A stretch of DNA of 64,000 nucleotides from CAVQFO01 sp963711725 (GCA_963711725.1 CAVQFO010000024.1:62001-126000); one strand, 5' to 3'; shown: positions 51,053 to 60,014, counted from the first letter of the stretch. Notes: generated by a model from the sequence alone, not told the origin. A program made the numbers and translations.

Positions 51053-51081
51053 GCGAGGGGAACCACCGGTTCCCCTCGCCC
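51053..51081 (+). terminator. Terminator-like hairpin after the depolymerase gene
   Basis: A perfect 13-bp stem (GGCGAGGGGAACC and complement) with a 3-nt loop starts 14 bp after the stop codon and is followed by a pyrimidine tract with few T. It separates the depolymerase from the CoA-ligase promoter. Confidence 0.75.
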
Positions 51082-51099
51082 TCTTCCTCCCCATCGGCT

Positions 51100-51132
51100 G
51101 GTACCCGGCCGGTAACCCCTCTTCGCTAGCTT
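51100..51132 (+). promoter_or_regulatory. Shared heptamer-repeat promoter, site 5 (CoA-ligase gene)
   Basis: GGTACCC, GGCC, GGTAACC, nine bases, TAGCTT. Same spacing as the other sites. It ends 107 bp before the ATG at 51239. Confidence 0.85.
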
Positions 51133-51238
51133 CTCGGAAAAATACCTACTGTTTCCAATCAAGGAGCCCGGTCGGTTCCATCAACGCGGGCCCCCGCCCG
51201 CACATACGGGGCCGATCGCAAACGCGGAGGATCTCGCC

Positions 51239-52859
51239 ATGCACTCAACCATGATGAACATGCCCCTGACGGTGAATCAGATCCTGAACCGTGCCGGGAC
51301 CTTCTTTCCCGAGGTGGAGGTCGTCTCCCGCCGCCCCGACAAGAGCCTGCACCGCAGCACCTACGGCGAAGTGGCCCGGCGCGCGCGCCAGCTCGCCCAA
51401 GCTCTGGTCAAGGCGGGGCTGAAGAAAGGCGACCGGGTGGGGACCCTGATGTGGAACCACCACGAGCATCTGGCGGCCTACTTCGGCATCCCGCTGGCCG
51501 GCGGCGTTCTGCACACCTTGAACCTGCGCCTGCACGCCGACGACATCGCCTACATCGCCAACCACGCGGAAGACCGCTTCCTGATCGTGGACGACGTGCT
51601 CGTCCCCCTGCTGGAGCAGTTCCGTGAACCAGATCCGCGCCGAACGCATCTTCGTGGTCCCCTTCGGCGGCGAGGTGCCGGCGTCCTACGAGAGCTACGA
51701 GGATTTCCTCGCCACGGCCGACGAAACCGTTGGCCTGCCGCAGCCGGACGAGAACGATCCCTGCGGCATGTGCTACACCTCCGGCACCACGGGCCGGCCC
51801 AAGGGCGTGGTGTATTCCCACCGCTCCACCGTGCTGCATTCGCTGGTGTCCGCACTGCCGGACGTGCTGGACCTGGGCGCGGACGAAGTGATCTGCCCGG
51901 TGGTGCCCATGTTCCACGTCAACGCCTGGGGCCTGCCCTACAGCGCCGCGCTGGCGGGCAGCAAGCTGGTCTTCCCCGGGCCGCACATGGATGGCGAAAG
52001 CCTTCTGGATCTGTACCAGCGCGAGAAGGTCACCATGACCGCGGGCGTGCCCACGGTCTGGCATGCGGTGCTGAAGGTGCTCACCGACGGTGAGAAGACG
52101 TGGGACCTGGTCCCCGGTCTGCGCCTGGTCACGGGCGGCGCGGCCACGCCCGTGGCGCTGATGGAGGCCTTCGACCGGCACGGTTGCCGGGTGATCGCCG
52201 CCTGGGGCATGACCGAAACCTCTCCCGTGGGCAGCCTGGCCAAGCTCAAGCCCGAGATGGCGGACTGGCCCGCCGAGCGGCGCAACGAATACCGGGCCTC
52301 GGCCGGCCTGCCGGTGCCGTTGTTCGACATCCGCATCGTCGGCGATGAAGGGCCGGCGCCATGGGACGGCCACGCCCAGGGCGAACTGCAGATCCGTTCT
52401 CCCTGGGTCACCGCCAGCTACCACGGCCAGGTCGACGCCGACAAGTTCACCGACGACGGCTGGTTCCGGACCGGCGACGTGGCCACGGTCACCCCGGAAG
52501 GCTTCATTCACATCACCGACCGCACCAAGGACCTGATCAAATCCGGCGGCGAATGGATCAGCTCCCAGGAACTGGAAAACGAGCTCATGGGCCACCCCGG
52601 CGTGGACGAAGCTGCCGTGATCGCCGTGCCCCACCCCCGGTGGCAGGAACGGCCGCTGGCCGTCGTGGTCCGGCGGCCCGGGCGTGGAGGTCACCGCCGA
52701 GGAGCTGCTGGACTGCTCAGCGGCAAGTTCGCCAAGTTCTGGATTCCCGACGGCGTGGTGTTCGTACCGTCGCTGCCCCACACCTCCACCGGGAAATTGA
52801 TGAAGCGCGATCTTCGCGAACAATACCGCCACTGGCACCAGAAAGCGCAGGTCGGCTGA
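51239..52859 (+). CDS. Fatty-acid/acyl-CoA ligase, AMP-forming (three frameshifts)
   Basis: The corrected 539-residue enzyme belongs to the ANL superfamily. The P-loop-like motif MCYTSGTTGRPKGVVYSH, AWGMTETSPVG (adenine site), and GWFRTGDVATV (hinge Asp) are all present, and the catalytic lysine is in STGKLMKRDL near the C-terminus. It activates a carboxylic acid to its CoA thioester via acyl-AMP; medium-chain or hydroxy acids are possible. Extra bases at about 51622 and 52680 and a missing base at about 52715 break the frame; the last two compensate each other, restoring GVEVTAEELLD. ATG 51239 has GCGGAGG upstream. It carries regulon site 5 and is followed by a binding-protein gene. Confidence 0.92.
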
Positions 52860-52986
52860 ACGGCAGCGCGCCCGGCCTCCAGCCGGTACCTCCGCTGTAA
52901 CTGCTGCGCGCGATTCTCGCGTAAAGGGCGGCCGACGCCAACACCCCGGCCGCCCCGCGACAGCAGCCTTAGTGGAGGGTTCAACA

Positions 52987-54217
52987 ATGACAACGAAAAC
53001 AAAGGTGTATCTGCGCCGGTCAATCGGTCCTGGCGCTCGCCTTCGCGACCCTGGCGTTCGGCTCCGGCGCCGCATCGGCCGAGATTACGGACGGCATCAT
53101 CAAGATCGGCCTGATGGCCGACGTCACGGGCCCTTATGCCGCCTCCTCGGGAATCGGCTCCCAGACCGCCGTCGAACTGGCCGTGGAGGACTTCGGCGGC
53201 CAGGTGAACGGCGCCGCCATCCAGGTGCTGCTGGCCGACGCCAAAAACGATCCCGCGACCGCGGTGAAGATCGCCAGGCAATGGCACGACCAGGGCGTGG
53301 ACATGATCACGGACCTGCCTTCATCGGCCATGTCGCTCGCGGTGCAGAAGTACGCGCGCACCACCGAGATGGTCATGATCAACAACGGAGCCGGCACCGA
53401 GCTTCTGACCGGCGCTTTCTGCTCTCCCACCAGCATCCACTGGCAGTACAACACCCACGCCCTGGCTTCGGTGGCCAAAGCCATGGCGGCGGACAACCCC
53501 AATTCGAAATGGTTCGTCATCACCGTGGACCATGCCTTCGGCCGCAGCATCTACAACGACGTCAAGGCTTCCATAGAGCCGTACGGCGGGCACATCGTCG
53601 GCGCCGCCTACCATCCCTTCACCGAGATGGACTACTACCCGTATCTCAACAGGGCCCTGGCCAGCGGCGCCAACGTAATCGCGGTGGGCAACGCCGGCAA
53701 GACGCTGGACCAGCTCATCCGCCAGGCAAAGGAAATCGGGGTGGGCAATAACGGCACCCGGTTGGTCAGCATTCTTACCCTGATGCAGGACGTCCGTGCG
53801 GTGGGCCTCTATGCCGCCGCGGGCATGCGTTTCGTCGCTCCCTACTACTGGAACGCCAACGCCGCCTCCCGGGCATTCGCCCAGCGCTTCCGCGCACGCA
53901 TGGGCACCATGCCATCCTCCGCCCAGATCGCCGATTACGCGGCCACACTGCACTACCTCAAGGCCGTGGAAAAAGCGGGAACCGACCGCGGCCGCGCGGT
54001 GGTCGACACCATGAAGAAGATGCCGATTCAGGACGGCATTACCCTCAACGGCTACGTCCGCGAGGACGGCCGCATGATCCACGACGTGTATTTCACTCAG
54101 GTCAAGTCCCCCAACGACCAGCCGCATTTCATGGACTATCTGAAAGTCCTGCGGGTCATCCCCGGCAGCAAGGCATTTGCCCCGCCTTCTCCCAGCTGCT
54201 CGCTGGTGCAGAAGTAA
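52987..54217 (+). CDS. ABC-type periplasmic binding protein, SBP-2 (one frameshift)
   Basis: The corrected protein is 409 residues. An extra base near 53022 breaks the signal peptide; removing it yields SVLALAFATLAFGSGAASA, a normal signal sequence, followed by the Peripla_BP_6 mature domain (DGIIKIGLMADVTGPYA). It is a paralog of SBP-1: both share AVEDFGG, a DxGVDxIT loop and an AFAQRF...RTG/RMGxMP motif. ATG 52987 follows TGGAGGG. The upstream gap holds only a degenerate version of the regulon site (52885-52902), so it may depend on read-through from the CoA-ligase gene 127 bp upstream. Confidence 0.88.
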
Positions 54218-54250
54218 TGCCCCCCGGAGCGAGCGCAGCGCCGTGCGGCG

Positions 54251-54283
54251 GGTATCCGGCCGGTAACCACCCTCGCCTAACGT
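54251..54283 (+). promoter_or_regulatory. Shared heptamer-repeat promoter, site 6 (SBP-3 gene)
   Basis: GGTATCC, GGCC, GGTAACC, nine bases, TAACGT. Spacing is identical to the other sites, and the sequence between heptamers and -10 (ACCCTCGCC) is almost the same as in site 1. It lies 127 bp before the ATG at 54410. Confidence 0.87.
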
Positions 54284-54409
54284 TGCCTGACGCAGCCGCT
54301 CTAACGAGCGCTGCAAGGGAGAAGAACCAAAACCAATGGGCGCCCAGCCCGTTTGCGCGGAAATGCGCATGGGGCGGCGCCTGATCGGAACTGAGGAGCA
54401 GGAGTAGTC

Positions 54410-55603
54410 ATGAAGAGATTCCCCGGATTGGTCGCGGCAGGCGTGCTGCTCGTCGCAGGAACCGCGACCGGCGCACAGAATGCGCCGATCAAGATCGCAC
54501 ACGTATTCGGCATCACCGGACCGTTCGCCCCGTATGCGCAGCAGTTGAAGCGAGGCATGCAGCTTGGCTTCGAATACGCCACCAATGGAACCAACAAGGT
54601 ACTGGGCCGGCCCCTTGAGGTGCTGGACAAGGACACGCATCTGAAGCCCGGCCGCGGCCGGGCGCTCGCCGCTGAGGCTTATGGCGACGACGATGCCGCC
54701 ATCGTGGTGGGACCGGCCTCCTCGGCCGTGGCTCTGGCCATGATCCCGGTGGCCGAGCGCTACAAGCGGATCATCATACCCGAGGGCGTGGCCGACTCCA
54801 TCACCGGCAGCCACTGGAACCGCTACGTGGTCCGAGTTGCACGCAATTCCACCCAGGACGCCATCGCCAGTGCCGTGGCCATTGGCGGCAAGGGCAGTTG
54901 CGTGGGCACCATCGCCCAGGACTACGCCTTCGGCCATGAGGGCGTGGGCGCCTTCCGCAATGCCCTGGAATCATCCGGCGGGCGGATCGTGCAGGAGGAA
55001 TACGTGGCCATGGACGCCAAGGAGACCACCGCGCCGGCACTGCGCCTGATCGAAGCCCTGCGTGGTGCCAAGGGCTGCACCCACAAGTACATCTGGCCGC
55101 TGTGGGCCGGTGGCGGCAACCCCTTGGGCGCCATTCTCGCCCAGAATCCGAGCAAATACGGGATTACCATCAGCACCGGCGGCAACATCCTCCCGGTGAT
55201 GAAGAAGATGCATCCTTTCGCGGGCTCCACGGGCGCCATCGCCTACTACTACGAGCTGCCGAACAACCCCGTCAACGACTGGCTGGTCAAGGAGCACCTG
55301 AAGCGCTTCAACGAGCCGCCGGATTTCTTCACCGCCCAGGGCATGAGCGAAGCCATCGCCATCGTGGCGGCGATCAAGAAAGCCGGCTCCACCGACACGG
55401 AAAAGCTGATCAAGGCGTTCGAGGGCCTGAAGTTCCAGTCGCCCAAGGGGGAGATGTATATCCGGCCCGAAGACCATCAGGCCATGCAGAATATGTATCA
55501 GACCAAACTGGTCAACGAACCCAAGGTCGCCTGGGTGGTGCCGAAACTGGTCCGCGTAATCAAACCGGACGAAATCAAGGTGCCCGTCACCAATCAGAAA
55601 TAG
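54410..55603 (+). CDS. ABC-type periplasmic binding protein, SBP-3
   Basis: This intact 397-residue protein has a signal peptide (MKRFPGLVAAGVLLVAGTATGA) and a Peripla_BP_6 mature domain starting IKIAHVFGITGPFAPYAQQ. It is a more distant homolog of the other two binding proteins in the block, closer to amide/aromatic-acid-type LIV-binding proteins, with conserved VGPASSAVALAMIPVAE and QDYAFGHEGVGAF segments. GGAG lies five bases before ATG 54410. No transporter subunits accompany it. Three different binding proteins with one promoter type suggest several related ligands, or one serving as a sensor. Confidence 0.9.
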   Translation: MKRFPGLVAAGVLLVAGTATGAQNAPIKIAHVFGITGPFAPYAQQLKRGMQLGFEYATNGTNKVLGRPLEVLDKDTHLKPGRGRALAAEAYGDDDAAIVVGPASSAVALAMIPVAERYKRIIIPEGVADSITGSHWNRYVVRVARNSTQDAIASAVAIGGKGSCVGTIAQDYAFGHEGVGAFRNALESSGGRIVQEEYVAMDAKETTAPALRLIEALRGAKGCTHKYIWPLWAGGGNPLGAILAQNPSKYGITISTGGNILPVMKKMHPFAGSTGAIAYYYELPNNPVNDWLVKEHLKRFNEPPDFFTAQGMSEAIAIVAAIKKAGSTDTEKLIKAFEGLKFQSPKGEMYIRPEDHQAMQNMYQTKLVNEPKVAWVVPKLVRVIKPDEIKVPVTNQK

Positions 55604-55610
55604 CCGATCG

Positions 55611-55637
55611 GCGCCGTCGGCCTGAGGCCGGCGGCGC
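55611..55637. terminator. Hairpin between convergent SBP-3 and small gene
   Basis: GCGCCGTCGGCC pairs with GGCCGGCGGCGC (one G-T wobble) around TGA. It lies 8 bp after the SBP-3 stop and ahead of the convergent small gene's stop. The tail is CT-rich, not a T-run. Confidence 0.6.
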
Positions 55638-55646
55638 TCTCTCCGG

Positions 55647-55853
55647 TCAGCGCTTGCGCGAAGCCAGCCACTCCCGCAACACCACCCCGGAATCCAGGCT
55701 GCGCAGCCGGTCCATCGCCAGATCCCAGCGCCCTTCCACGCACAGGCCGCTCATTCCGCCGTATTCATAGGCCGACACGGCCTCGTCCACGCAGGCCTGC
55801 CGCACGGCTTCGGCCAGAGCCTCCAGATCCGCCTCGGAAAATTCGCTGTTCAT
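55647..55853 (-). CDS. Small hypothetical protein (68 residues)
   Basis: ATG 55853 with GGAGGAAA upstream opens a 68-residue acidic helical protein (MNSEFSEADLEALAEAVRQA...). The pattern DEAVSAYEYGGMSGLCVEGRWDLAMDRLRSL looks conserved in character and is found in short proteins of unknown function in gammaproteobacteria. An in-frame upstream start (55901) lacks a ribosome site. It is divergent from fumarase across 113 bp. Confidence 0.7.
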   Translation of the reverse strand: MNSEFSEADLEALAEAVRQACVDEAVSAYEYGGMSGLCVEGRWDLAMDRLRSLDSGVVLREWLASRKR

Positions 55854-55966
55854 GGTCTTTCCTCCGTCCGGGCCAGCACGGCTCCCTCGCCTCAAGCCCA
55901 TGAAAGTGTGATATAAAGTGCACCCGTCATTTCCGGTGCACTTGCCCGCATCAGCAGGAGTATTGC

Positions 55967-57484
55967 ATGTCGACCATTCGCCAGGACGATCTGATCCAAA
56001 GCATCGCCGATGCCCTCCAATACATCTCGTACTACCATCCGGCCGATTTCATCAAGGCGGCCACCGAGGCCTACGAGAAGGAAGAGTCCCCGGCCGCCAA
56101 GGATGCCCTGGCCCAGATCCTGATCAACTCCCGCATGTGCGCCGAAGGCCACCGTCCCATCTGCCAGGATACCGGCATTGTCACCGTATTCCTGAAAATC
56201 GGCATGAACGTGCGCTGGGACGCCGACATGAGCGTGGAGGACATGGTCAACGAAGGCGTGCGCCGCGCCTACAACAACCCGGACAACAAGCTGCGCGCCT
56301 CCATTCTGGCCGACCCGGCCGGCAAGCGCATCAACACCAAGGACAACACGCCCGCCGTGATCTACATGGATCTGGTGCCGGGCGATAAGGTCGAAGTGGA
56401 GCTGGCCGCCAAGGGCGGCGGTTCCGAGGACAAGTCCAAGTTCGCCATGCTCAATCCGTCGGACAACATCGTCGATTGGGTGCTGGAACAGGTGCCGAAG
56501 ATGGGCGCCGGCTGGTGCCCGCCGGGCATCCTGGGCATCGGCATCGGCGGCACCGCCGACAAGGCCATGCGTCTGGCCAAGGAAGCCTGCATGGAATCCA
56601 TCGATATCCACGAGCTGCAAGCCCGCGGGCCGCAAAACACAGCTGAGGAGCTGCGCCTGGAGCTGTTCGAGAAGGTCAACCAGCTCGGCATCGGCGCCCA
56701 GGGCCTGGGCGGGCTGACCACGGTGCTGGACGTGAAGATCCGCGACTACCCCACCCACGCCGCCAACAAGCCCGTGGCCATCATTCCCAACTGCGCCGCC
56801 ACCCGGCACGTGCACTTCGAACTGGACGGCAGCGGTGTCGCCGATCTGCCGGCGCCGCGGCTCGAAGACTGGCCCGAGATCACCCGCGAAGCCGGGCCCG
56901 ATGCGCTTCGCGTGAACCTGAACGAGGTCACCGCCGAGGACGTGCGCAACTGGAAGCCGGGCCAGCGCCTGCTGGTCTCCGGCACCATGCTCACCGGCCG
57001 CGACGCCGCCCATAAACGCATCCAGGACATGCTCGCCAAGGGCGAACCCCTGCCCGTGGACTTCAAGGGCAAGTTCATCTACTACGTGGGCCCGGTAGAT
57101 CCGGTGCGCGAAGAGGTGGTCGGCCCCGCCGGCCCCACCACCGCCACCCGCATGGACAAGTTCACCGAGATGATGCTGGACCAGACCGGCCTGCTCGGCA
57201 TGATCGGCAAGGCCGAACGCGGCCCCGCCGCCATCGAGGCCATCAGAAAGCACCGGGCCGTGTACCTCATGGCCGTGGGCGGCGCCGCCTACCTGGTCTC
57301 CAAGGCCATCCGCAAATCCCGCGTGGTGGCCTTCGAGGATCTGGGCATGGAAGCCATCCACGAGTTCGAGGTGGAGGACATGCCGGTGACCGTGGCCGTG
57401 GATTCCAAGGGCGAATCCGTGCACAAGACGGGGCCGGCCGAGTGGCGCGCCAAGATCGGGAAGATTCCGGTCACGGTGGCGTAA
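55967..57484 (+). CDS. fumA: Class I (iron-sulfur) fumarate hydratase
   Basis: The 505-residue enzyme interconverts fumarate and malate in the TCA cycle. Both the alpha and beta domains of class I fumarases are fused here. The three cysteines that ligate the oxygen-labile [4Fe-4S] cluster are visible at C66 (PICQDTG), C184 (AGWCPPG) and C276 (PNCAATRH). The C-terminal half has GPTTATRMD and GGAAYLVSKAI, typical of the swivelling domain. AGGAG precedes ATG 55967. It is intact. The symbol follows the class I E. coli type; the exact ortholog (fumA or fumB) cannot be told. Confidence 0.95.
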   Translation: MSTIRQDDLIQSIADALQYISYYHPADFIKAATEAYEKEESPAAKDALAQILINSRMCAEGHRPICQDTGIVTVFLKIGMNVRWDADMSVEDMVNEGVRRAYNNPDNKLRASILADPAGKRINTKDNTPAVIYMDLVPGDKVEVELAAKGGGSEDKSKFAMLNPSDNIVDWVLEQVPKMGAGWCPPGILGIGIGGTADKAMRLAKEACMESIDIHELQARGPQNTAEELRLELFEKVNQLGIGAQGLGGLTTVLDVKIRDYPTHAANKPVAIIPNCAATRHVHFELDGSGVADLPAPRLEDWPEITREAGPDALRVNLNEVTAEDVRNWKPGQRLLVSGTMLTGRDAAHKRIQDMLAKGEPLPVDFKGKFIYYVGPVDPVREEVVGPAGPTTATRMDKFTEMMLDQTGLLGMIGKAERGPAAIEAIRKHRAVYLMAVGGAAYLVSKAIRKSRVVAFEDLGMEAIHEFEVEDMPVTVAVDSKGESVHKTGPAEWRAKIGKIPVTVA

Positions 57485-57554
57485 ACCATCAACCGCACAC
57501 ATGCAGATCGGATTGGCCAAACGTATTCCGACATTCCGGTGAAGCCGCCATCGC

Positions 57555-57711
57555 TCTCACCACAAAGGCACAGGGTACACGGAGAATATTCGAATCGCCT
57601 TTTGGCTTTCTCTGTGAACTCTGTGCCTCTGTGTTAAACCGGCTCTGAAGATCACCCAAGCAAACCCGTACGGTTGGATACGATTCGCCAATCCGAATAA
57701 ATGCTATTTAG
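57555..57711. repeat. 157-bp noncoding repeat, copy A (CACAGAGGCACAGAG type)
   Basis: The copy has terminal inverted arms built on CACCACAnAGGCACAG and CTGTGCCTCTGTG. A second copy with about 90% identity lies exactly 500 bp further on. Such CACAGAGGCACAGAG repeats are known as noncoding mobile-like sequences in many environmental proteobacteria. No protein is encoded. Confidence 0.85.
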
Positions 57712-57712
57712 T

Positions 57713-57753
57713 AGTCGTAGCCTGGATGAAACGCAGTGCAATCCAGGGTATTT
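57713..57753. repeat. REP-like GTAGCCxGGATGAAxCGCAG sequence, copy 1
   Basis: CGTAGCCTGGATGAAACGCA followed by GTGCAATCCAGGG forms an imperfect hairpin of the familiar GTAGCCCGGATGAAGCGCAG-GCAATCCGGG class. A diverged second copy is at 58007-58046. Confidence 0.7.
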
Positions 57754-57805
57754 CCACGCAGCCAGGCGCCCTTGGAGCTGAGCGCAAGCCGACAAATCCA
57801 CCGGG

Positions 57806-57888
57806 GTTCAACCACAGAGTTACACAGAGGAAGGCAAAGGCAATCTTCTTTTCCTTCCTCTGTGTAACTCTGTGTCCTCTGTGGTGAA
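57806..57888. repeat. Long hairpin of the CACAGAG family
   Basis: A perfect 22-bp inverted repeat (57813-57834 and 57853-57874, core ACACAGAGGAAGG) is flanked by outer arms TTCAACCACAG and CTGTGGTGAA. It is related to copies A and B but is a distinct, compact hairpin with an 18-nt loop. Confidence 0.8.
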
Positions 57889-58006
57889 CGTCTTGCGGAT
57901 TGATGCCTGCGCACGATGCCGACTTGCTCTCAGCCAAACCGACTGGCATCAACCGATCCACCTTAAATACTTTCGGAGGCTGTGACGTCTCTGCCGACGG
58001 CCAGCG

Positions 58007-58046
58007 GCGTAGCCCGGATAAAGCGAAGTGGAATTGGGGAATCCCC
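58007..58046. repeat. REP-like GTAGCCCGGATAAAGCGAAG sequence, copy 2
   Basis: CGTAGCCCGGATAAAGCGAA followed by GTGGAATTGGGG is the partner of the copy at 57713-57753 and lies directly before repeat copy B, as if the order were mirrored. Confidence 0.7.
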
Positions 58047-58054
58047 TATGCGAC

Positions 58055-58211
58055 TCTCACCACAGAGGCACAGAGTACACGGAGAATAGTCGAATCGTCC
58101 TTTGGCTTTCTCGGTGAACTCTGTGCCTCTGTGGTTAACCGGCTCCGAAGATCACGCAGGCAACCCCGTACGGTCGGAAACGATTCGCCAATCCGATTAA
58201 ATGATATTTAG
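58055..58211. repeat. 157-bp noncoding repeat, copy B
   Basis: This copy is base-for-base collinear with 57555-57711 without gaps, shifted by exactly 500 bp. Its inner arms CCACAGAGGCACAGAGT and ACTCTGTGCCTCTGTGG form a perfect 17-bp inverted repeat. It ends 7 bp before the stop codon of the convergent thioesterase gene. Confidence 0.85.
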
Positions 58212-58217
58212 CACCCC

Positions 58218-58625
58218 TCACCGGGGCGGAATCGAATACGTCGTAGTCACGTGGGCCACCGGGTCCTCGCTACCCTCCGAATAGATCGACACCTCCCCCA
58301 CCGCCAACCGCTTCCCCACTTTCAACAATCGGGCTTCGGCGATGATATCGCCGGGGCTGGGCCGGTGCAGGAAGTTGATATTGAGGTTGGTGGTCACGGC
58401 TAGCGGCACCGGCCCGATCTCGCCCAGCAAGGCCGCGTACATTGCGCAGTCGGCGAGTCCCATCATGGTCGGCCCTGAGACGGTGCCACCCGGGCGCAGG
58501 TGCTCATCGGAGGTGGACAAGCGCATGCGCGCCGTGCGGTGGCCCACTTCCTCCACCGTGCCCACGCCCTGGGGGAAATGTTCGTCCAGAAACGCCTGAA
58601 GCTCGCCCACGTTCATCGCCGGCAT
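58218..58625 (-). CDS. PaaI-family hotdog thioesterase
   Basis: The 135-residue hotdog protein has the PaaI-type active region (RPGGTVSGPTMMGLADCAMYAALL), with the catalytic Asp/Gly helix entry, and the strand segment LAVTTNLNINFLHRPSPGDI. It hydrolyses acyl-CoA or aryl-CoA thioesters; the substrate is not known. GGAGG six bases before ATG 58625 supports this start. It lies 17 bp downstream of a diguanylate-cyclase gene on the same strand. Confidence 0.88.
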   Translation of the reverse strand: MPAMNVGELQAFLDEHFPQGVGTVEEVGHRTARMRLSTSDEHLRPGGTVSGPTMMGLADCAMYAALLGEIGPVPLAVTTNLNINFLHRPSPGDIIAEARLLKVGKRLAVGEVSIYSEGSEDPVAHVTTTYSIPPR

Positions 58626-58642
58626 TCAGATCCTCCATTCCT

Positions 58643-59817
58643 TCATGCGAAACGGGCCGTGTCCGCCTCGTCGGCTCCTTTACCCCGCTTCGCTTCGTAC
58701 ATGGCCTGATCGGCTTGCTGGATCAGGACTTTCGCGGAATCGCCGTCGGCCGGGAACATGGCGACACCGATGCTTGCGGTAACCTGCACCGTGGCGCTGC
58801 CGCCCCCCCGAGTGGCGACCACCACGGGCTGGGCCAGCGCCTCGCCGATCTTCTCGGCGACCTTGTTGGCCTTGTCACGGTTGGCGACGTCTTCCAGCAG
58901 CACGACGAACTCGTCGCCGCCGACGCGCGCCACGGTATCGTTGGCACGCAGCGCCTCCTCCAGGCCCCGTGCCAACACACAGAGAACGTTGTCGCCCGCC
59001 CGGTGGCCGTAGGTGTCGTTAACCGGCTTGAAACCGTCGATATCGATGAACAACACCGCCAGCACCTGACGATGGCGCTGCGCGCGGGCGATGGCCTCCT
59101 CCATCCGGCGTTCCAGATAGATCCGGTTGGGCAAACCGGTGAGGTGATCGGACAGGGCCAACTGCTCGTGGCTGCGTCGTTCCGACTCGATCAGCACGGA
59201 TTGGAAGAACAACGCCCGGCGCTGCCACTCGATCAGGTATCCCGCGAACCCGACCAGCAGACTGGCCGCCACCAAATTGCTGAGATTGGTGAACAGCCAG
59301 ATCGCCGGCGGATTTGCCGAGTCCAGTACGACGGCGGCGTAACCGGCCACCAGCAGGAGGTTGGCGGCCAGGGCGTTGGCGAATCGCAAACCCGAAAAAC
59401 TGTAACCCCAGACCACCACGAGAATCAGGCCCACGTAGTAGGACTTTCCCACGTCGGCGTCACCCAGCAATATCATGCCGATCGGCCCGAAGCCCGCCAC
59501 AAGGGCAACGGCGAGCAGGGATTCCTGTCCGAACCGGCGGAACAGGGGTCGGAATGTGGAGACGAATACGCCGAGAATCAGGCCCGTGGCCGCCAGGCGC
59601 ATGAACCAGATCGACCGTAGGCATGTGGGAAGAACCACGGATCCTGGATGCCCAGGCCAAGATAGAGGAAGGCGCCAAGCAACAATGCGACCCGGCTCTG
59701 GGACAGCGTGCGCCGGCCGTAGTCATGCCGAAACGACCGCTCCAGGTGGGGATTGCGGAAGTCCAACCTGACTGGCCGCAAATCCGGTTTCTGTTCAAAT
59801 CGGACGCTTGGTTTCAC
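58643..59817 (-). CDS. Membrane-anchored diguanylate cyclase (GGDEF, one frameshift)
   Basis: Corrected length is about 391 residues. The N-terminus starts near GTG 59817 and contains the motif FRNPHLERSFRHDYGRRTL and a first membrane segment, typical of membrane regions found on GGDEF and adenylate cyclase proteins; five further membrane segments follow. A missing base near 59618 breaks the frame (FPHAY-RSIWFMRL restored). The cyclase domain has an intact GGDEF motif and RAND I-site, with FIDIDGFKPVNDTYGHRAGD. The exact start is uncertain. It is probably co-transcribed with the PaaI thioesterase. Confidence 0.85.
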
Positions 59818-60014
59818 TGGCCTGGCCTGCCTCACCCCGGGGAGCACCCAACATGAGCGGGCCGTGCGGGGCCCGAACGGTGCCGGCCGGGCGCGACCGG
59901 CCTTTGGGTTTGACACGGTACCATCTTTCCCCATGGGTCGGCAGCCTTCCCGGGGTACCGATCGTCAGGCGATCTCCACACTTGAACCGCCAGGCGAAAC
60001 AGACCGCCAGATCT

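Noticed and set aside
57555..58211. Repeat cluster as a CRISPR array.
   Set aside because: Repeats are 157 bp, only two collinear copies exist, and spacers are not of uniform short length. No cas gene is nearby.
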